This document shows, one piece after another, positions 1 to 9,214 of a stretch of DNA of 64,000 nt; positions within the stretch are counted from its first letter, which is position 1, and every line of letters begins with the position of its first letter. The notes under the pieces were generated by a model, which searched no databases, was not told the origin of the DNA, and worked only from the letters and a program-made list of their open reading frames with translations. The stretch comes from Tolypothrix brevis GSE-NOS-MK-07-07A (lineage in GTDB: Bacteria; Cyanobacteriota; Cyanobacteriia; Cyanobacteriales; Nostocaceae): contig JAHHIJ010000014.1 in the NCBI GenBank assembly GCA_019358985.1, forward strand, positions 62,001-126,000, given 5' to 3'. The translations under genes and the position numbers were made by a program.

Positions 1-1
1 C

Positions 2-1921
2 TCCTTCTTACTTCAGCAAGTTGCGCCCAAAGCTAACGAAATAGACAGCAACCCCCAAGCGCTATATCAAGCACTCCAAGGTTTGGGAAAGTTAGGTTTA
101 CTAGCGCTAAAAACTGACAAACAACTCAGCGAAGCGACTTTTGGCGACTTTCAAGAATTAATCGCCAGATATTCTGGTGCTTTAGCTTTTGTGCAAACCC
201 AACATCAAAGTGCGGTAGGGATGCTCGTCAACAGTGACAACTCAGCATTACAACAAGCATACCTGAAGCGCATGGGCAACGGTGAAGTTTTAATTGGAGT
301 CGGTTTCTCGCATTTGCGACGACAAAGTGAACCCCTAACCTTAGCCGTACCTGTTGCGGGAGGATATCAGTTAGATGGAGTTGTACCTTGGATAACTGGC
401 TGGAACTTATTTCAACATTTTATCATCGCCGCGACATTACCTGATGGTAGTGCAGTTTTTGGTATCGTCCCTTTTGTGCAGACATCTCAAATCACATTTA
501 CCACCCCAGCACAACTGTCAGCAATGACATCAAGCAATACAGTATCTGCCACTTTAACTCGCTGGTTCCTACCTCAAGAGCGCGTAGTTTCTATTAAACC
601 ACCCGGATGGATTCACGAAAACGATAAAAACAACATTTTGCGGGCAACTTTTTTAGCTACAGGATGCGCTTTTGCAGGTTTAGATATTATTGAAGCAGCT
701 AAAGAGAATAAATCACTACCTTTTATTAACGATGCCTTTGAATCTTTATTACAAGAATTGACTCAGTGTCGTACTCTTATTAGAGAAGCGCAACAAAAAC
801 CGATTGTAATAGCAGAAAGCTTGCAAATGCGAGCTTGGGCAATTGACTTAGCAACGCGAATCGCTCACGCTGCTGTTACCGTTTCCAGTGGAGCCGCTAA
901 TTATATGCATCATCCGGCACAACGAGTATATCGGGAAGCTTTAGTATTTACGGTAACAGGACAAACTACCGCAGTTATGGAAGCAACACTTCAGCAGTTA
1001 ACGCGATCGCCAATTCAAAATAAAGAATTTCAACCGCAGATGGACGCGGATAAACGCGGATACTCTTTATTATATCCGCGTTCATCTGCGTTTATCGGCG
1101 GTTCAAAACTAGAACAGTTGACGCGATCGTCAATTCAAAATAAAGAATTTCAACCGCAGATGGACGCGGATAAACGCGGATACTCTTTATTATATCCGCG
1201 TTCATCTGCGTTTATCAGCGGTTCAAAATCCTCCGTCATCCATCTAAGTCATATAATTGATACAGATATTCCGCAATGGGAAGGCGATCCTCCAGTAGAA
1301 TTTGAGACTGTAGCAGAATTAGAAAAAGATGGTTATTATCTGCGACGTTTTTCTTTGGGGGAACACAGCGCTACTCATATCAACGCTCCGAAAAGTTTTC
1401 ACGACTTTGGTGTGGGAATTGACAAATACCCTGCCGAATCGTTGATTGTGTCGGCAGTAGTTATAGATATTCGCGCCAAAACTACAGTTAATTTTGATTA
1501 TACCCTGACTGTGGCTGATGTTCTGGCTTGGGAAGAAGAATATGGCGAGATTCCCGCAGGAGGTGTAGTTTTACTGTATACGGGGTGGCAAGAAAAATGG
1601 TGTGATAAAGATGCATTTTTTAACCAAGATGCTGAAGGAAGTCTGCATTTTCCAGGGTTTGGCAGTGATGCTGTCCAGTTTTTGCTAGATGAACGCGAAA
1701 TTGCTGGGGTAGGAATTGATACTCACGGTGTAGATTCTGGGCAAGATACAAGCTTTACTATCAACCGTTTGGTGTTGGAGAAACCGCGCATTGTGCTGGA
1801 GAATTTAACTAATTTGGATCAATTGCCACCAAGAGGAGTTATGCTGGCGATCGCACCTCTATTATTAGAAGATGCTTCTGGTTCTCCGGTTGGGGTGTTG
1901 GCTTTAGTGCCAGGAATTTAA
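2..1921 (+). CDS. Acyl-CoA dehydrogenase-like protein fused to a cyclase-family domain (5' partial)
   Basis: The reading frame is open from the first bases of the window without a start, so the N-terminus lies outside. The first roughly 330 residues look like an acyl-CoA dehydrogenase-fold flavoprotein (middle beta domain, then a helical C-terminal part). The last roughly 225 residues form a complete cyclase-family protein (kynurenine formamidase-like): a start-like IHLSHIIDTDIPQWEGDP, the HSATHINAP metal-binding segment, and GIDTHGVDSG near the end. The two parts are joined by two 40-residue repeats translated from a palindromic intergenic-type repeat. Most relatives of the two halves would be expected as separate genes, so this may be a recent fusion or two genes read as one. 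The substrate is unknown. The domain calls are fairly secure; the functional reality of the fusion is not. Confidence 0.75.
   Translation, partial: SFLLQQVAPKANEIDSNPQALYQALQGLGKLGLLALKTDKQLSEATFGDFQELIARYSGALAFVQTQHQSAVGMLVNSDNSALQQAYLKRMGNGEVLIGVGFSHLRRQSEPLTLAVPVAGGYQLDGVVPWITGWNLFQHFIIAATLPDGSAVFGIVPFVQTSQITFTTPAQLSAMTSSNTVSATLTRWFLPQERVVSIKPPGWIHENDKNNILRATFLATGCAFAGLDIIEAAKENKSLPFINDAFESLLQELTQCRTLIREAQQKPIVIAESLQMRAWAIDLATRIAHAAVTVSSGAANYMHHPAQRVYREALVFTVTGQTTAVMEATLQQLTRSPIQNKEFQPQMDADKRGYSLLYPRSSAFIGGSKLEQLTRSSIQNKEFQPQMDADKRGYSLLYPRSSAFISGSKSSVIHLSHIIDTDIPQWEGDPPVEFETVAELEKDGYYLRRFSLGEHSATHINAPKSFHDFGVGIDKYPAESLIVSAVVIDIRAKTTVNFDYTLTVADVLAWEEEYGEIPAGGVVLLYTGWQEKWCDKDAFFNQDAEGSLHFPGFGSDAVQFLLDEREIAGVGIDTHGVDSGQDTSFTINRLVLEKPRIVLENLTNLDQLPPRGVMLAIAPLLLEDASGSPVGVLALVPGI
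995..1230. repeat. 120-bp tandem duplication of a palindromic repeat inside a coding frame
   Basis: Two near-identical copies with a 120-bp period, so each adds 40 codons without shifting frame. Each copy holds a long inverted repeat (CGCAGATGGACGCGG ... CCGCGTTCATCTGCG). The translated residues, rich in charged and aromatic residues, match neither flanking domain. This is an interspersed cyanobacterial repeat that has landed between, or in, the two flanking genes. Confidence 0.85.
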
Positions 1922-2007
1922 AGATTTAAACGCAAAGGAACGCAAAGGTTCACGCAGAGGTTCGCGGAGTTTGGTTCATGAAGAGGGGGAAAGGGGAAAG
2001 GGGGGAA

Positions 2008-2183
2008 TTAATTAGGCTGCACTTTTTCACTAGGATTGAGGGCAAGAAGTTGTGGCTCTAACTCTTTAAGTCCCACGGATGTAAATCCTTTGATGTAAGG
2101 GAAAGGCGTATTTACAATTTTACCATTTGCAACGCGCTTAGAATGACAGTCGTTTGGTTCAGAACGCTCGGATATTGCCTTTT
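2008..2183 (-). pseudogene. Remnant of an unidentified gene (C-terminal fragment)
   Basis: On the minus strand a stop-free stretch of about 57 codons ends in TAA. It reads like real protein (for example NTPFPYIKGFTSVGLKELEP) but has no start codon and runs into a stop upstream near a poly-A tract. I do not recognise the family. It looks like the tail of a decayed gene in the gap between the fusion gene and the aldehyde dehydrogenase. Confidence 0.35.
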
Positions 2184-2201
2184 TTTAATTCGCACTCCTA
2201 T

Positions 2202-2293
2202 TAGACATCGACGGAAATTAATTATGCGTTAACTGAAATCCTTGATGAGACTACCAAGTGCTACGTCTCTACATTTTTTTTTGGAGATGTCTA
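2202..2293. mobile_element. MITE-like element, complete copy (about 92 bp)
   Basis: Bounded by inverted ends TAGACATC ... GATGTCTA, with an internal palindrome ending GCTACGTCTCTAC. A sister copy with the same order of motifs lies at 37325-37413. It carries the upstream ATG at 2242 of the aldehyde dehydrogenase frame, which argues against that ATG being the real start. Confidence 0.7.
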
Positions 2294-2376
2294 TTAATGA
2301 AATGCTGTACTTAGGGTCTTCCTTACACTTGACGGCAACTCATAAACAAGGGAAACTTAATAGAAAAAACTCCCTT

Positions 2377-3864
2377 ATGACTACGCTAACTTGCTGCAAT
2401 TATATTGACGGTCAATGGTTGAATGCTACACAGACATTAGAAAGTCGCAACCCAACCAACAAAAACGAAGTTATAGCCACTTTTCCCCGTTCTAATTCAG
2501 CAGATGTGGATGTAGCGATCGCATCTGCTCGTAAAGCTTACCATAGTTGGCGACTAATTCCGGCACCGGCTAGGGCAGAATATATTTTTCGCGTTGGGGA
2601 ATTGTTACTTCAGCATAAAGAGGAACTTGCACAGTTAATCAGTCGGGAAATGGGTAAAGCCATAACTGAAGCGCGGGGAGATGTGCAAGAAGGTGTAGAT
2701 TGTGCTTTTTACAGTGCTGGGGAAGGACGAAGAATGTTTGGACAAACGACACCTTCGGAAATGCCGAATAAGTTTGCGATGACGATGCGGATGCCCATAG
2801 GAGTTTGTGCTTTAATTACTCCTTGGAATTTCCCGGTTGCGATTCCTTGTTGGAAAGCTATGCCGGCACTAGTTTGTGGTAATACTGTCATCCTCAAACC
2901 GGCAGAAGATACTCCCGCTTGTGCAACTAAGTTAATTGAGATTTTTGCTGAGGCAGGTTTACCGAATGGTGTGGTTAATTTGGTACATGGATTGGGGGAA
3001 GAAGCTGGGAAAGCTTTAGTTGAACACAGTAATGTTGATTTAGTTTCTTTTACCGGTTCTTCCCAAACCGGCGCTTTTGTTGGGGCAACTTGCGGACGCA
3101 CTCACAAGCGTGTTTGTTTGGAAATGGGGGGGAAAAATGCTCAGGTGGTGATGGAGGATGCAGATTTAGAATTAGCAATAGAAGGGGCAATTTGGGGTGC
3201 ATTCGGCACGGCTGGTCAACGCTGTACGGCTACGAGTCGCCTAATTTTACATCGCGATATTAAAGATAAGTTTACCACGATGTTGAAGGAGCGGACAAGT
3301 AAGTTGCGCTTGGGTTCTCCCACTGATGCCGATACTGATATTGGTCCGATAATTAATGAAAGGCAACTTCAACGGGTGAAGATGTATTTGGACATAGCAC
3401 GTCAGGAAGGTGCAAAGGTGTTAATTGGTGGGGAAATTGCCAGGGAGGGAGAACTGAAAAATGGTTACTTCTTTCAACCAACTATTCTGGATGATGTAAG
3501 TCCGCAAATGCGAGTTGCACGGGAAGAGATATTTGGACCAGTAGTGGCATTAATTGAGGTTAGTTCTTTTGAGGAAGCGATCGCAATCCTCAACGATAGC
3601 AATTACGGTCTTTCTTCTTCAGTTTACACCCGCGACATCAACCGCGCTTTTGCTGCTATGCGCGACATCGAAGCGGGGATAACTTATATTAATGGTCCTA
3701 CAATCGGCGCAGAAGTACATTTACCTTTTGGGGGAGTCAAACAAACCGGCAACGGACACCGGGAAGCTGGAACTACTGCTTTAGATGTATTTACAGAATG
3801 GAAGAGTGTGTATGTTGACTTTTCTGGAAGTTTGCAACGCGCCCAGATTGATAATCGGGAATAA
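2377..3864 (+). CDS. Aldehyde dehydrogenase family protein
   Basis: NAD(P)-dependent oxidation of an aldehyde to the acid; 495 residues, the usual family length. It has the cofactor motif FTGSSQTG (about 225-232), the general base Glu249 in CLEMGGKN and the nucleophile Cys283 in GTAGQRCTATS. The N-terminal YIDGQW and C-terminal LPFGGVKQTGNGHREAG segments are also typical, closest in style to ketoglutarate-semialdehyde or benzaldehyde-type dehydrogenases. The frame stays open back to 2242, but the first 45 codons come from a MITE-like repeat, so the ATG at 2377 is preferred. Repeat copies flank the gene on both sides. The substrate cannot be read from the sequence. Confidence 0.92.
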   Translation: MTTLTCCNYIDGQWLNATQTLESRNPTNKNEVIATFPRSNSADVDVAIASARKAYHSWRLIPAPARAEYIFRVGELLLQHKEELAQLISREMGKAITEARGDVQEGVDCAFYSAGEGRRMFGQTTPSEMPNKFAMTMRMPIGVCALITPWNFPVAIPCWKAMPALVCGNTVILKPAEDTPACATKLIEIFAEAGLPNGVVNLVHGLGEEAGKALVEHSNVDLVSFTGSSQTGAFVGATCGRTHKRVCLEMGGKNAQVVMEDADLELAIEGAIWGAFGTAGQRCTATSRLILHRDIKDKFTTMLKERTSKLRLGSPTDADTDIGPIINERQLQRVKMYLDIARQEGAKVLIGGEIAREGELKNGYFFQPTILDDVSPQMRVAREEIFGPVVALIEVSSFEEAIAILNDSNYGLSSSVYTRDINRAFAAMRDIEAGITYINGPTIGAEVHLPFGGVKQTGNGHREAGTTALDVFTEWKSVYVDFSGSLQRAQIDNRE

Positions 3865-3866
3865 TT

Positions 3867-3952
3867 ATGAGACTACCAAGTGCTACGTCTCTACATTCTT
3901 TTTCACTCCTATGTCTATTGTAAAGACGTTCCGCCGGAACGTCTCTACATTC
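3867..3952. repeat. MITE half-element plus palindrome after the aldehyde dehydrogenase
   Basis: It begins with the same ATGAGACTACCAAGTGCTACG block that lies upstream of the gene (2245 onward), ends like the second MITE subfamily (TTCACTCCTATGTCTA), and is followed by an AGACGTTCCGCCGGAACGTCT palindrome. Together with the 2202-2293 copy it brackets the aldehyde dehydrogenase in direct orientation. Confidence 0.65.
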
Positions 3953-3959
3953 TAATGCT

Positions 3960-4074
3960 ATTGTTCTATCATCTCCAGCGTTAATATTCCTCTTGGTTTA
4001 TTAACCACCAATTGCATAATATCCAACCACAGCGAACCCATAAAAGTACAGCTCGCCGTTGTCTCCAAAGGAAC
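3960..4074 (-). pseudogene. Fragment of a retropepsin-like aspartic protease gene
   Basis: The minus strand directly after the stop of the neighbouring small ORF translates to TASCTFMGSLWLDIMQLVVN and continues to a TAG. In cyanobacteria this kind of tail ends small retroviral-type aspartyl proteases that sit downstream of a gene like the one at 4075-4398. The rest of the protease, including the catalytic DTG, is missing, so this is a deletion remnant. Family assignment is from memory of the tail sequence and is tentative. Confidence 0.45.
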
Positions 4075-4398
4075 CTACACCCATAATCTGCCGCAGGTTC
4101 CTGTGTCGTTGAGCCGGAAGATTGTTAGTTTTACTTCGCTAGTGTTGCCGTAAACCGAGCGGATTTTTTGGGTTATCCCGTCTAGTGTGGGGTCGAGGAG
4201 GTACTGTTCTGTGTCAGGGTCGATGGCAATATGCCAGTTGTAATGTGTCTCGATGAGTTGCGGACGCAAACGCTCGAAAATAGCACGACACCGAATGGCT
4301 AGGGCATCGCCTTGTTCAGTGCGGTGATTTTTTTCAGATGCCACTATGGAGGAGGGTGGCAGGATGCGGGTGCGTCGTGGGTGGGATAGTTGTGTCAT
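4075..4398 (-). CDS. Conserved cyanobacterial hypothetical protein
   Basis: 107 residues with an ordinary codon pattern. The centre (HYNWHIAIDPDTEQYLLDP) and the end (FRLNDTGTCGRLWV) resemble a small cyanobacterial family normally followed by a retropepsin-like protease gene. Here only a fragment of that partner remains, so this copy may be a non-functional leftover. It has no signal peptide or membrane segment. Function is unknown. Confidence 0.55.
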   Translation of the reverse strand: MTQLSHPRRTRILPPSSIVASEKNHRTEQGDALAIRCRAIFERLRPQLIETHYNWHIAIDPDTEQYLLDPTLDGITQKIRSVYGNTSEVKLTIFRLNDTGTCGRLWV

Positions 4399-4645
4399 GT
4401 TATCAATATATGAGATATCTCGATTTGATGAGATAGCAATGTGTCTTAGATTTAATCACACTTTAAGATGGATATTTCAATGCTTTCAAGGTATTCTTTT
4501 TTATTACAGCCTTAATGTTTGCCTTTTCTTGAATGTAATCTATTTATAATTATTGAAGTGCGGAATGTAGGTTACAAAAATATATCCCCTAACTTTCTAT
4601 GTTGTAGTAGAGAGGTAGGGGAAGGCAATAAGTGTTTTGCAACAA

Positions 4646-6085
4646 TTATTTAGAAGTAGCTACTGGCTTGTTTAAGTCTGATTCCAGTTGTTCTGTAGGC
4701 TCCTCTTCTTCTGGCAAGTCGTAAATTGACCTGTACAATTTGACATATTGCTTCGCAGATTGATGCCAACTGAAGTCTTCATTCATCCCGCGTTTTTGTA
4801 ACTCCAGCCATTGCGGTTTATACCGATAGCCTTCCCAAGCACGAATCATGCAGGTAAATAAATCTAACGCTTCATAGCGGTCAAAACAATAACCAGTGCC
4901 TGCTCCATTTGTGGGGTCGTGGTGGGTTACAGTGTCAACTAATCCCCCAGTGCGACGGACAATTGGCACGCAACCATAACGCAAGGATAGCATTTGGCTA
5001 ATTCCGCAAGGTTCAAAACGGCTTGGCATTAAGAAAGCATCAGACCCTGCATAGATGCGGCGAGCTAAAGCATCGTTATAAAGTAGGTAGGTTGCCATCC
5101 GTCCAGGATAACGCGATGCCATTTGCCACATTTGAGTTTCATAATTGCGATCGCCTGTTCCTAATAATACAAATTGGGCATCTGTATATGCTAAAAACCG
5201 ATCCATAATTTGCAATGTTAAATCAATGCCTTTTTGATCGACTAATCGTGTCACCATCCCGACTAAAAAGGCATTACTATTAACTTCTAAACCCACTTCT
5301 TCTTGCAAAGCAATTTTATTCGCTTTGCGTTTCTCTAATGTGTCGGGAGTAAAAGTTTGGGTGATGTATTTATCATCTGTTGGGTTATAAATCTCGTTAT
5401 CTATGCCATTAATAATCCCAGATAATTTACCGCTAATAAAAGATAGCAAACCTTCTAAAGTTTCGCCGTATTCAGGTGTTTTGATTTGCGCGGCATAGGT
5501 GGGAGAAACTGTATTTACCTTGTTGGCAAACTGCACGGCTGCTGCCATCGTGTTATGTCCTTGCATATACCAAGGACACCAAGTAATTTTCTCTAAATAC
5601 CAACGCCACGGACCTTGATAAGCTAAGTTATGGATTGTAAAAACGGTGGTAATATCAGGGTCTTGATTCATCCACACCGGAATCATCCCCGTGTGCCAAT
5701 CGTGACAGTGAACTATTTCCGGCTTCCAATAATTCCAGCAAAACTCGGCTGCACCGTTAGCAAACAATGTAAACCGCCAATGTTCATCATTTCCAGAATA
5801 AATGCGCCGAGGTGTGAATGCCGGATGTCCAAATAAATACAAGGGAACATCAGTACCGGGAAGAATTGTTTCATAAACTGCAAAGCGCTGAAACATAGCA
5901 TCTCCCCACCAAATCGGTTCTTTGGGGATGTCCATTTTATCTGGCAACATGCCGTAGTAGGGCATGAAGATTCGCACATCATGCCCCATTTGTCTGAGGA
6001 ATTTGGGTAAAGCACCGACAACATCACCCATTCCGCCAACTTTTGCAATGGGAGCTGCCTCTGCTGCTACAAATAGAATCCGCAT
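4646..6085 (-). CDS. glgA: Glycogen synthase GlgA
   Basis: Glycosyltransferase family 5 enzyme that moves glucose from ADP-glucose to the non-reducing end of a growing alpha-1,4-glucan in the cytosol. 479 residues, normal length. The N-terminal ADP-glucose motif is KVGGMGDV at residues 15-22; the C-terminal lobe carries [10 protein letters not shown] and [10 protein letters not shown], the conserved acceptor/donor site. The last 20 residues are acidic and variable. The start [12 protein letters not shown] is the standard one for this family. It lies upstream of no obvious operon partner: hemC is on the same strand but separated by 82 bases and functionally unrelated. Confidence 0.96.
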   Translation of the reverse strand: MRILFVAAEAAPIAKVGGMGDVVGALPKFLRQMGHDVRIFMPYYGMLPDKMDIPKEPIWWGDAMFQRFAVYETILPGTDVPLYLFGHPAFTPRRIYSGNDEHWRFTLFANGAAEFCWNYWKPEIVHCHDWHTGMIPVWMNQDPDITTVFTIHNLAYQGPWRWYLEKITWCPWYMQGHNTMAAAVQFANKVNTVSPTYAAQIKTPEYGETLEGLLSFISGKLSGIINGIDNEIYNPTDDKYITQTFTPDTLEKRKANKIALQEEVGLEVNSNAFLVGMVTRLVDQKGIDLTLQIMDRFLAYTDAQFVLLGTGDRNYETQMWQMASRYPGRMATYLLYNDALARRIYAGSDAFLMPSRFEPCGISQMLSLRYGCVPIVRRTGGLVDTVTHHDPTNGAGTGYCFDRYEALDLFTCMIRAWEGYRYKPQWLELQKRGMNEDFSWHQSAKQYVKLYRSIYDLPEEEEPTEQLESDLNKPVATSK

Positions 6086-6167
6086 GGTAATTTATGCCAC
6101 AAAGTCACTAAAATATGGATCGCCAGCACTGGGTTATTGATCTAATCACATCTGCTTGTGCAACAGA

Positions 6168-7139
6168 TCAGGAACCGCGTTGAATCTCGGTAAATATTTT
6201 CTCCAAAATTTCCTGCGCTCCCTGTTGCCGCAACAGTTGTGCTAGTTGGATGCCTAGTTGTTCGGCATTTGAAGCCAAACCTGTGACGGTATCTTTGACC
6301 AGATTTTTGCCATCGACGCTGGCAACTATACCAGATAATGTTAAATTATCACCATCTAACACGGTATTTACACCAATAGGTACTTGACAACCGCCTTCTA
6401 ATTCACGTAAAAAAGAACGTTCAGCTAAACAGCGATCGCGTGTTTGAGAATGTTCAATACCTTTAAGTAACGAGATTAACTCAGTATCATCCGCACGGCA
6501 TTCGATACCTAATGCACCTTGTCCAACTGCGTGGAGAGAAATTTCTTTGGGGAGAATTTGATGAATGCGATCGCTCATTCCCAATCGCTCTAAACCTGCT
6601 ACAGCCAAAATTATCCCATCATATTCACCCGCATCTAATTTCGCCATGCGTGTATTCAAGTTGCCTCGAATATCTTTAAATGCAAAATGGGGAAAATGAT
6701 GCCGCAATTGTGCTAACCGACGCAGGGAAGATGTACCGATGACCGCACCCTCTGGTAAAGTATCAATCTGCTTATCTTTGTGCTTTTCATGCACTACCAA
6801 AGCATCTGCGGGGTTTTCTCGTTCTGTAATTGTTGCCAGTACTAACCCGGATGGCAAGCGAGTCGGTAGATCCTTAAGAGAATGAACGGCAAAATCAATC
6901 TCCTGGTTGAGCATTCCTACTTCGAGTTCTTTGGTAAAAAGTCCCTTGTCCCCAATTTTGGCTAATGCCACATCCAAAATTTTATCTCCTTGGGTGGACA
7001 TGGAATGCACTTCAAAAGTGATATCTGGAAAGAGTTTCTGAAGTTGTTCTTGTACCCACTGAGTTTGAACTAGAGCAAGTTGGCTTTTGCGGGTACCGAT
7101 GCGAATTGTGCGTGGGGGACTGGAAACAGATAATGTCAT
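6168..7139 (-). CDS. hemC: Porphobilinogen deaminase (hydroxymethylbilane synthase)
   Basis: Joins four porphobilinogen units into hydroxymethylbilane, the linear precursor of heme, chlorophyll and phycobilins. 323 residues. The start is [14 protein letters not shown]; the catalytic Asp is in VHSLKDLPT (Asp90), and the dipyrromethane cofactor is held by Cys251 in [11 protein letters not shown]. Cytosolic, no signal. It is followed in the same direction by glgA after a short gap, so co-transcription is possible though the pathways differ. Confidence 0.96.
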   Translation of the reverse strand: MTLSVSSPPRTIRIGTRKSQLALVQTQWVQEQLQKLFPDITFEVHSMSTQGDKILDVALAKIGDKGLFTKELEVGMLNQEIDFAVHSLKDLPTRLPSGLVLATITERENPADALVVHEKHKDKQIDTLPEGAVIGTSSLRRLAQLRHHFPHFAFKDIRGNLNTRMAKLDAGEYDGIILAVAGLERLGMSDRIHQILPKEISLHAVGQGALGIECRADDTELISLLKGIEHSQTRDRCLAERSFLRELEGGCQVPIGVNTVLDGDNLTLSGIVASVDGKNLVKDTVTGLASNAEQLGIQLAQLLRQQGAQEILEKIFTEIQRGS

Positions 7140-7652
7140 AAATACAGTATGTAAAACCAGGCTATTATTTTACTCTCATCTAGACTACCGCAGTGCGTGA
7201 CTTGAAGTGTGGCTATTTCCTTGATTCGAGTTAAGTTTATTTTTTACTTTTGTTGCTAAAAGTTATGAACTTTTGTTAACTAGGGTATGAATCCGGATGT
7301 AGAGACGTAGCACTGCTACGTCTTTTGGGTTCGGGCAACGCAGAATTAATTTTTGGAAATGTCTAATTATAAAATCTCATTCCAGATTTTCACATTTTTT
7401 TAGGCTTGATTTATACTAAAAACGGGTGAGAACTTAACCTCTAAACAAGCGTCAAAATCTTGAAGATGCTGAGGAACGAAGCATGACAAAAGTCCATATT
7501 TTATCCGTTTGCAGTATAACTGAATAAGTCTGACGAGAAAGAAAACGCCCATGACAATCATCAGCAAACCTGCCCTGAGAGGGAAGTTTCCATTTTCGCA
7601 TAACGTTAATAATAATTGGATACTTATTATTTAGAATCTGTTTTTCATTTTT
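7140..7652. other. Gene-free gap with a decayed MITE copy
   Basis: About 510 bases between the divergent genes hemC and the lipid kinase. The palindrome AGACGTAGCACTGCTACGTCT sits near 7302, followed near 7350 by TTTTTGGAAATGTCTA, which is the right end of the MITE family. The rest is AT-rich with no convincing ORF. Confidence 0.5.
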
Positions 7653-8636
7653 ATGAATCGTTCCGCTTGTCTTATTTTTAATCCCGTTGCTGGTCAAGGT
7701 GATCCAGAACAAGAACTGGCACAAATCCGGGAAATATTAGAGTCAGAAATTGACTTAGATATTTATCTGACTACTGAAGAAATCGGTGCTGACAAGCTTG
7801 CACAGCAAGCAGTTGAGCGTGGGGTAGATGCGATTATTGCTTCCGGGGGAGATGGCACCCTTTCAGCTGCTGCGACTGCGGTAATCGGTACTAATATTCC
7901 CTTTGGCATCATTTCACGGGGAACGGCAAACGCTTTTGCTGCTGCTTTGGGAATTCCTGATTCCATCGCCGCCGCCTGTGAGAATATTTTACAAGGAGGA
8001 ACTAGGAGTGTAGACGTAGCTTATTGCAACGATCGCCCGATGGTCTTGCTAGCGGGTATTGGTTTTGAAGCAGAAACTGTGGAACGCGCTGACCGAGATG
8101 CGAAAAATCGCTTTGGAATTATGGCGTATATTTTAGCAGGACTGCAAGAATTAGGCGATTTAGAACATTTTGATGTAGAAATCGAAACTGATGAGAAGAT
8201 AATTAAAACCAATGCTGTAGCGGTGACGGTAGCAAATGCTGCACCTGCTACTTCAGTTTTGGCTCAAGGACCAGCGGGAATTATTGTTGATGATGGGTTA
8301 CTCGATTTAACTATAGTAGCACCGGCTAATAAAGCAGGAGCGATCGCTGCAACATTTCATCTGTTTCAAACCGCTTCTGCGGGTATCCCAGTCGAGCGCA
8401 ATGACATCGGCTATCTGCGCTCTAAACAATTCAAAATTACCACCGAACCACCCCAAAAGGTCGTTTTAGATGGTGAATTAGTTGGAACAACTCCCATTGA
8501 AATTAGGTGTGTTCCCGCAGGTTTGACCGTTTTTGTACCATTAGTTGAAGAAGTTGTGCCTGTGGAAAAACTAGAGGGACTTCCTAACTTGATAATTGAG
8601 ATGAAAGACACACAAGATACTGTATCGGATACTTAA
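7653..8636 (+). CDS. YegS/BmrU-family lipid kinase (diacylglycerol-kinase catalytic domain)
   Basis: Probably phosphorylates a membrane lipid such as diacylglycerol with ATP. 327 residues. The N-terminal NPVAGQGDPE and the nucleotide-binding GGDGT (residues 65-69, preceded by IIAS) define the DAGK_cat fold, with SRGTANAFAAALGIP as the second conserved loop. The C-terminal beta-rich domain ends with a roughly 30-residue variable tail. No membrane segment; peripheral action at the membrane is inferred from the family. The true substrate is not evident. Confidence 0.9.
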   Translation: MNRSACLIFNPVAGQGDPEQELAQIREILESEIDLDIYLTTEEIGADKLAQQAVERGVDAIIASGGDGTLSAAATAVIGTNIPFGIISRGTANAFAAALGIPDSIAAACENILQGGTRSVDVAYCNDRPMVLLAGIGFEAETVERADRDAKNRFGIMAYILAGLQELGDLEHFDVEIETDEKIIKTNAVAVTVANAAPATSVLAQGPAGIIVDDGLLDLTIVAPANKAGAIAATFHLFQTASAGIPVERNDIGYLRSKQFKITTEPPQKVVLDGELVGTTPIEIRCVPAGLTVFVPLVEEVVPVEKLEGLPNLIIEMKDTQDTVSDT

Positions 8637-9214
8637 GTTGAAGTCTTTAGTACCTTTTTGGATTTGACATAAGAGTGAAAATGAACTAGGCGTTGTCCAA
8701 AATCCTTGTAGAGACGTAGCACTGCTACGTCTCTACATTTTTTTCACTTCTTATGTCTAGTAATTCGTAGCTTTTTTAAACGCAGAGTCATAATATGTTT
8801 TAATTTACTACTGAAGCCATGCCAATTAATTAGAAATTTACACTTCAAAGCAATTTAGAAGAGAATTCTGATTTGCTACTTTCGGATAAATTTACCTCAA
8901 CCTTAATGTAGATACTACTTTAACAACAGCGTAATAGCATAGAGGTTGGAATGTTATATAAAATCGTGATGCCTGTTACTTCTATGCTGTAATAAATACT
9001 TTACAAATTAGCAAACAGGCAAAAGATTGCCGATCAAAGTTTGTTTTGATAATCATCTTTAAATAATTTATGTAACAGAACTAAAACAAAAAAAACTAAT
9101 TCGTTTATTGTTTGCCTTGGTAATTCCATTTATAAATTTCATAACCCAAATTACTATAAGCATAAATTTAACTTTTTCACGTTCATTAATAAAAAACAAT
9201 TAACAAGAGGCTTC
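8637..9214. other. Gene-free gap with a MITE-like element
   Basis: About 580 bases. It holds the second-subfamily MITE at 8664-8759; the rest is AT-rich and probably contains the promoter of the downstream kinase. No supported ORF. Confidence 0.5.
8664..8759. mobile_element. MITE-like element, second subfamily (about 95 bp)
   Basis: Ends GACATAAGAGTGAAAA and TTTTTTCACTTCTTATGTC are inverted repeats of each other. The centre is the GTAGAGACGTAGCAC/TGCTACGTCTCTAC palindrome shared with the other subfamily, so the palindrome is common while the ends differ. Confidence 0.65.

Noticed and set aside
2242-2376. N-terminal extension of the aldehyde dehydrogenase
   Set aside because: The first codons lie inside a MITE and have no similarity to the family; ATG at 2377 gives the usual length.
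7452-7724. 90-residue minus-strand ORF
   Set aside because: Runs into the lipid kinase start on the other strand and has poor composition.
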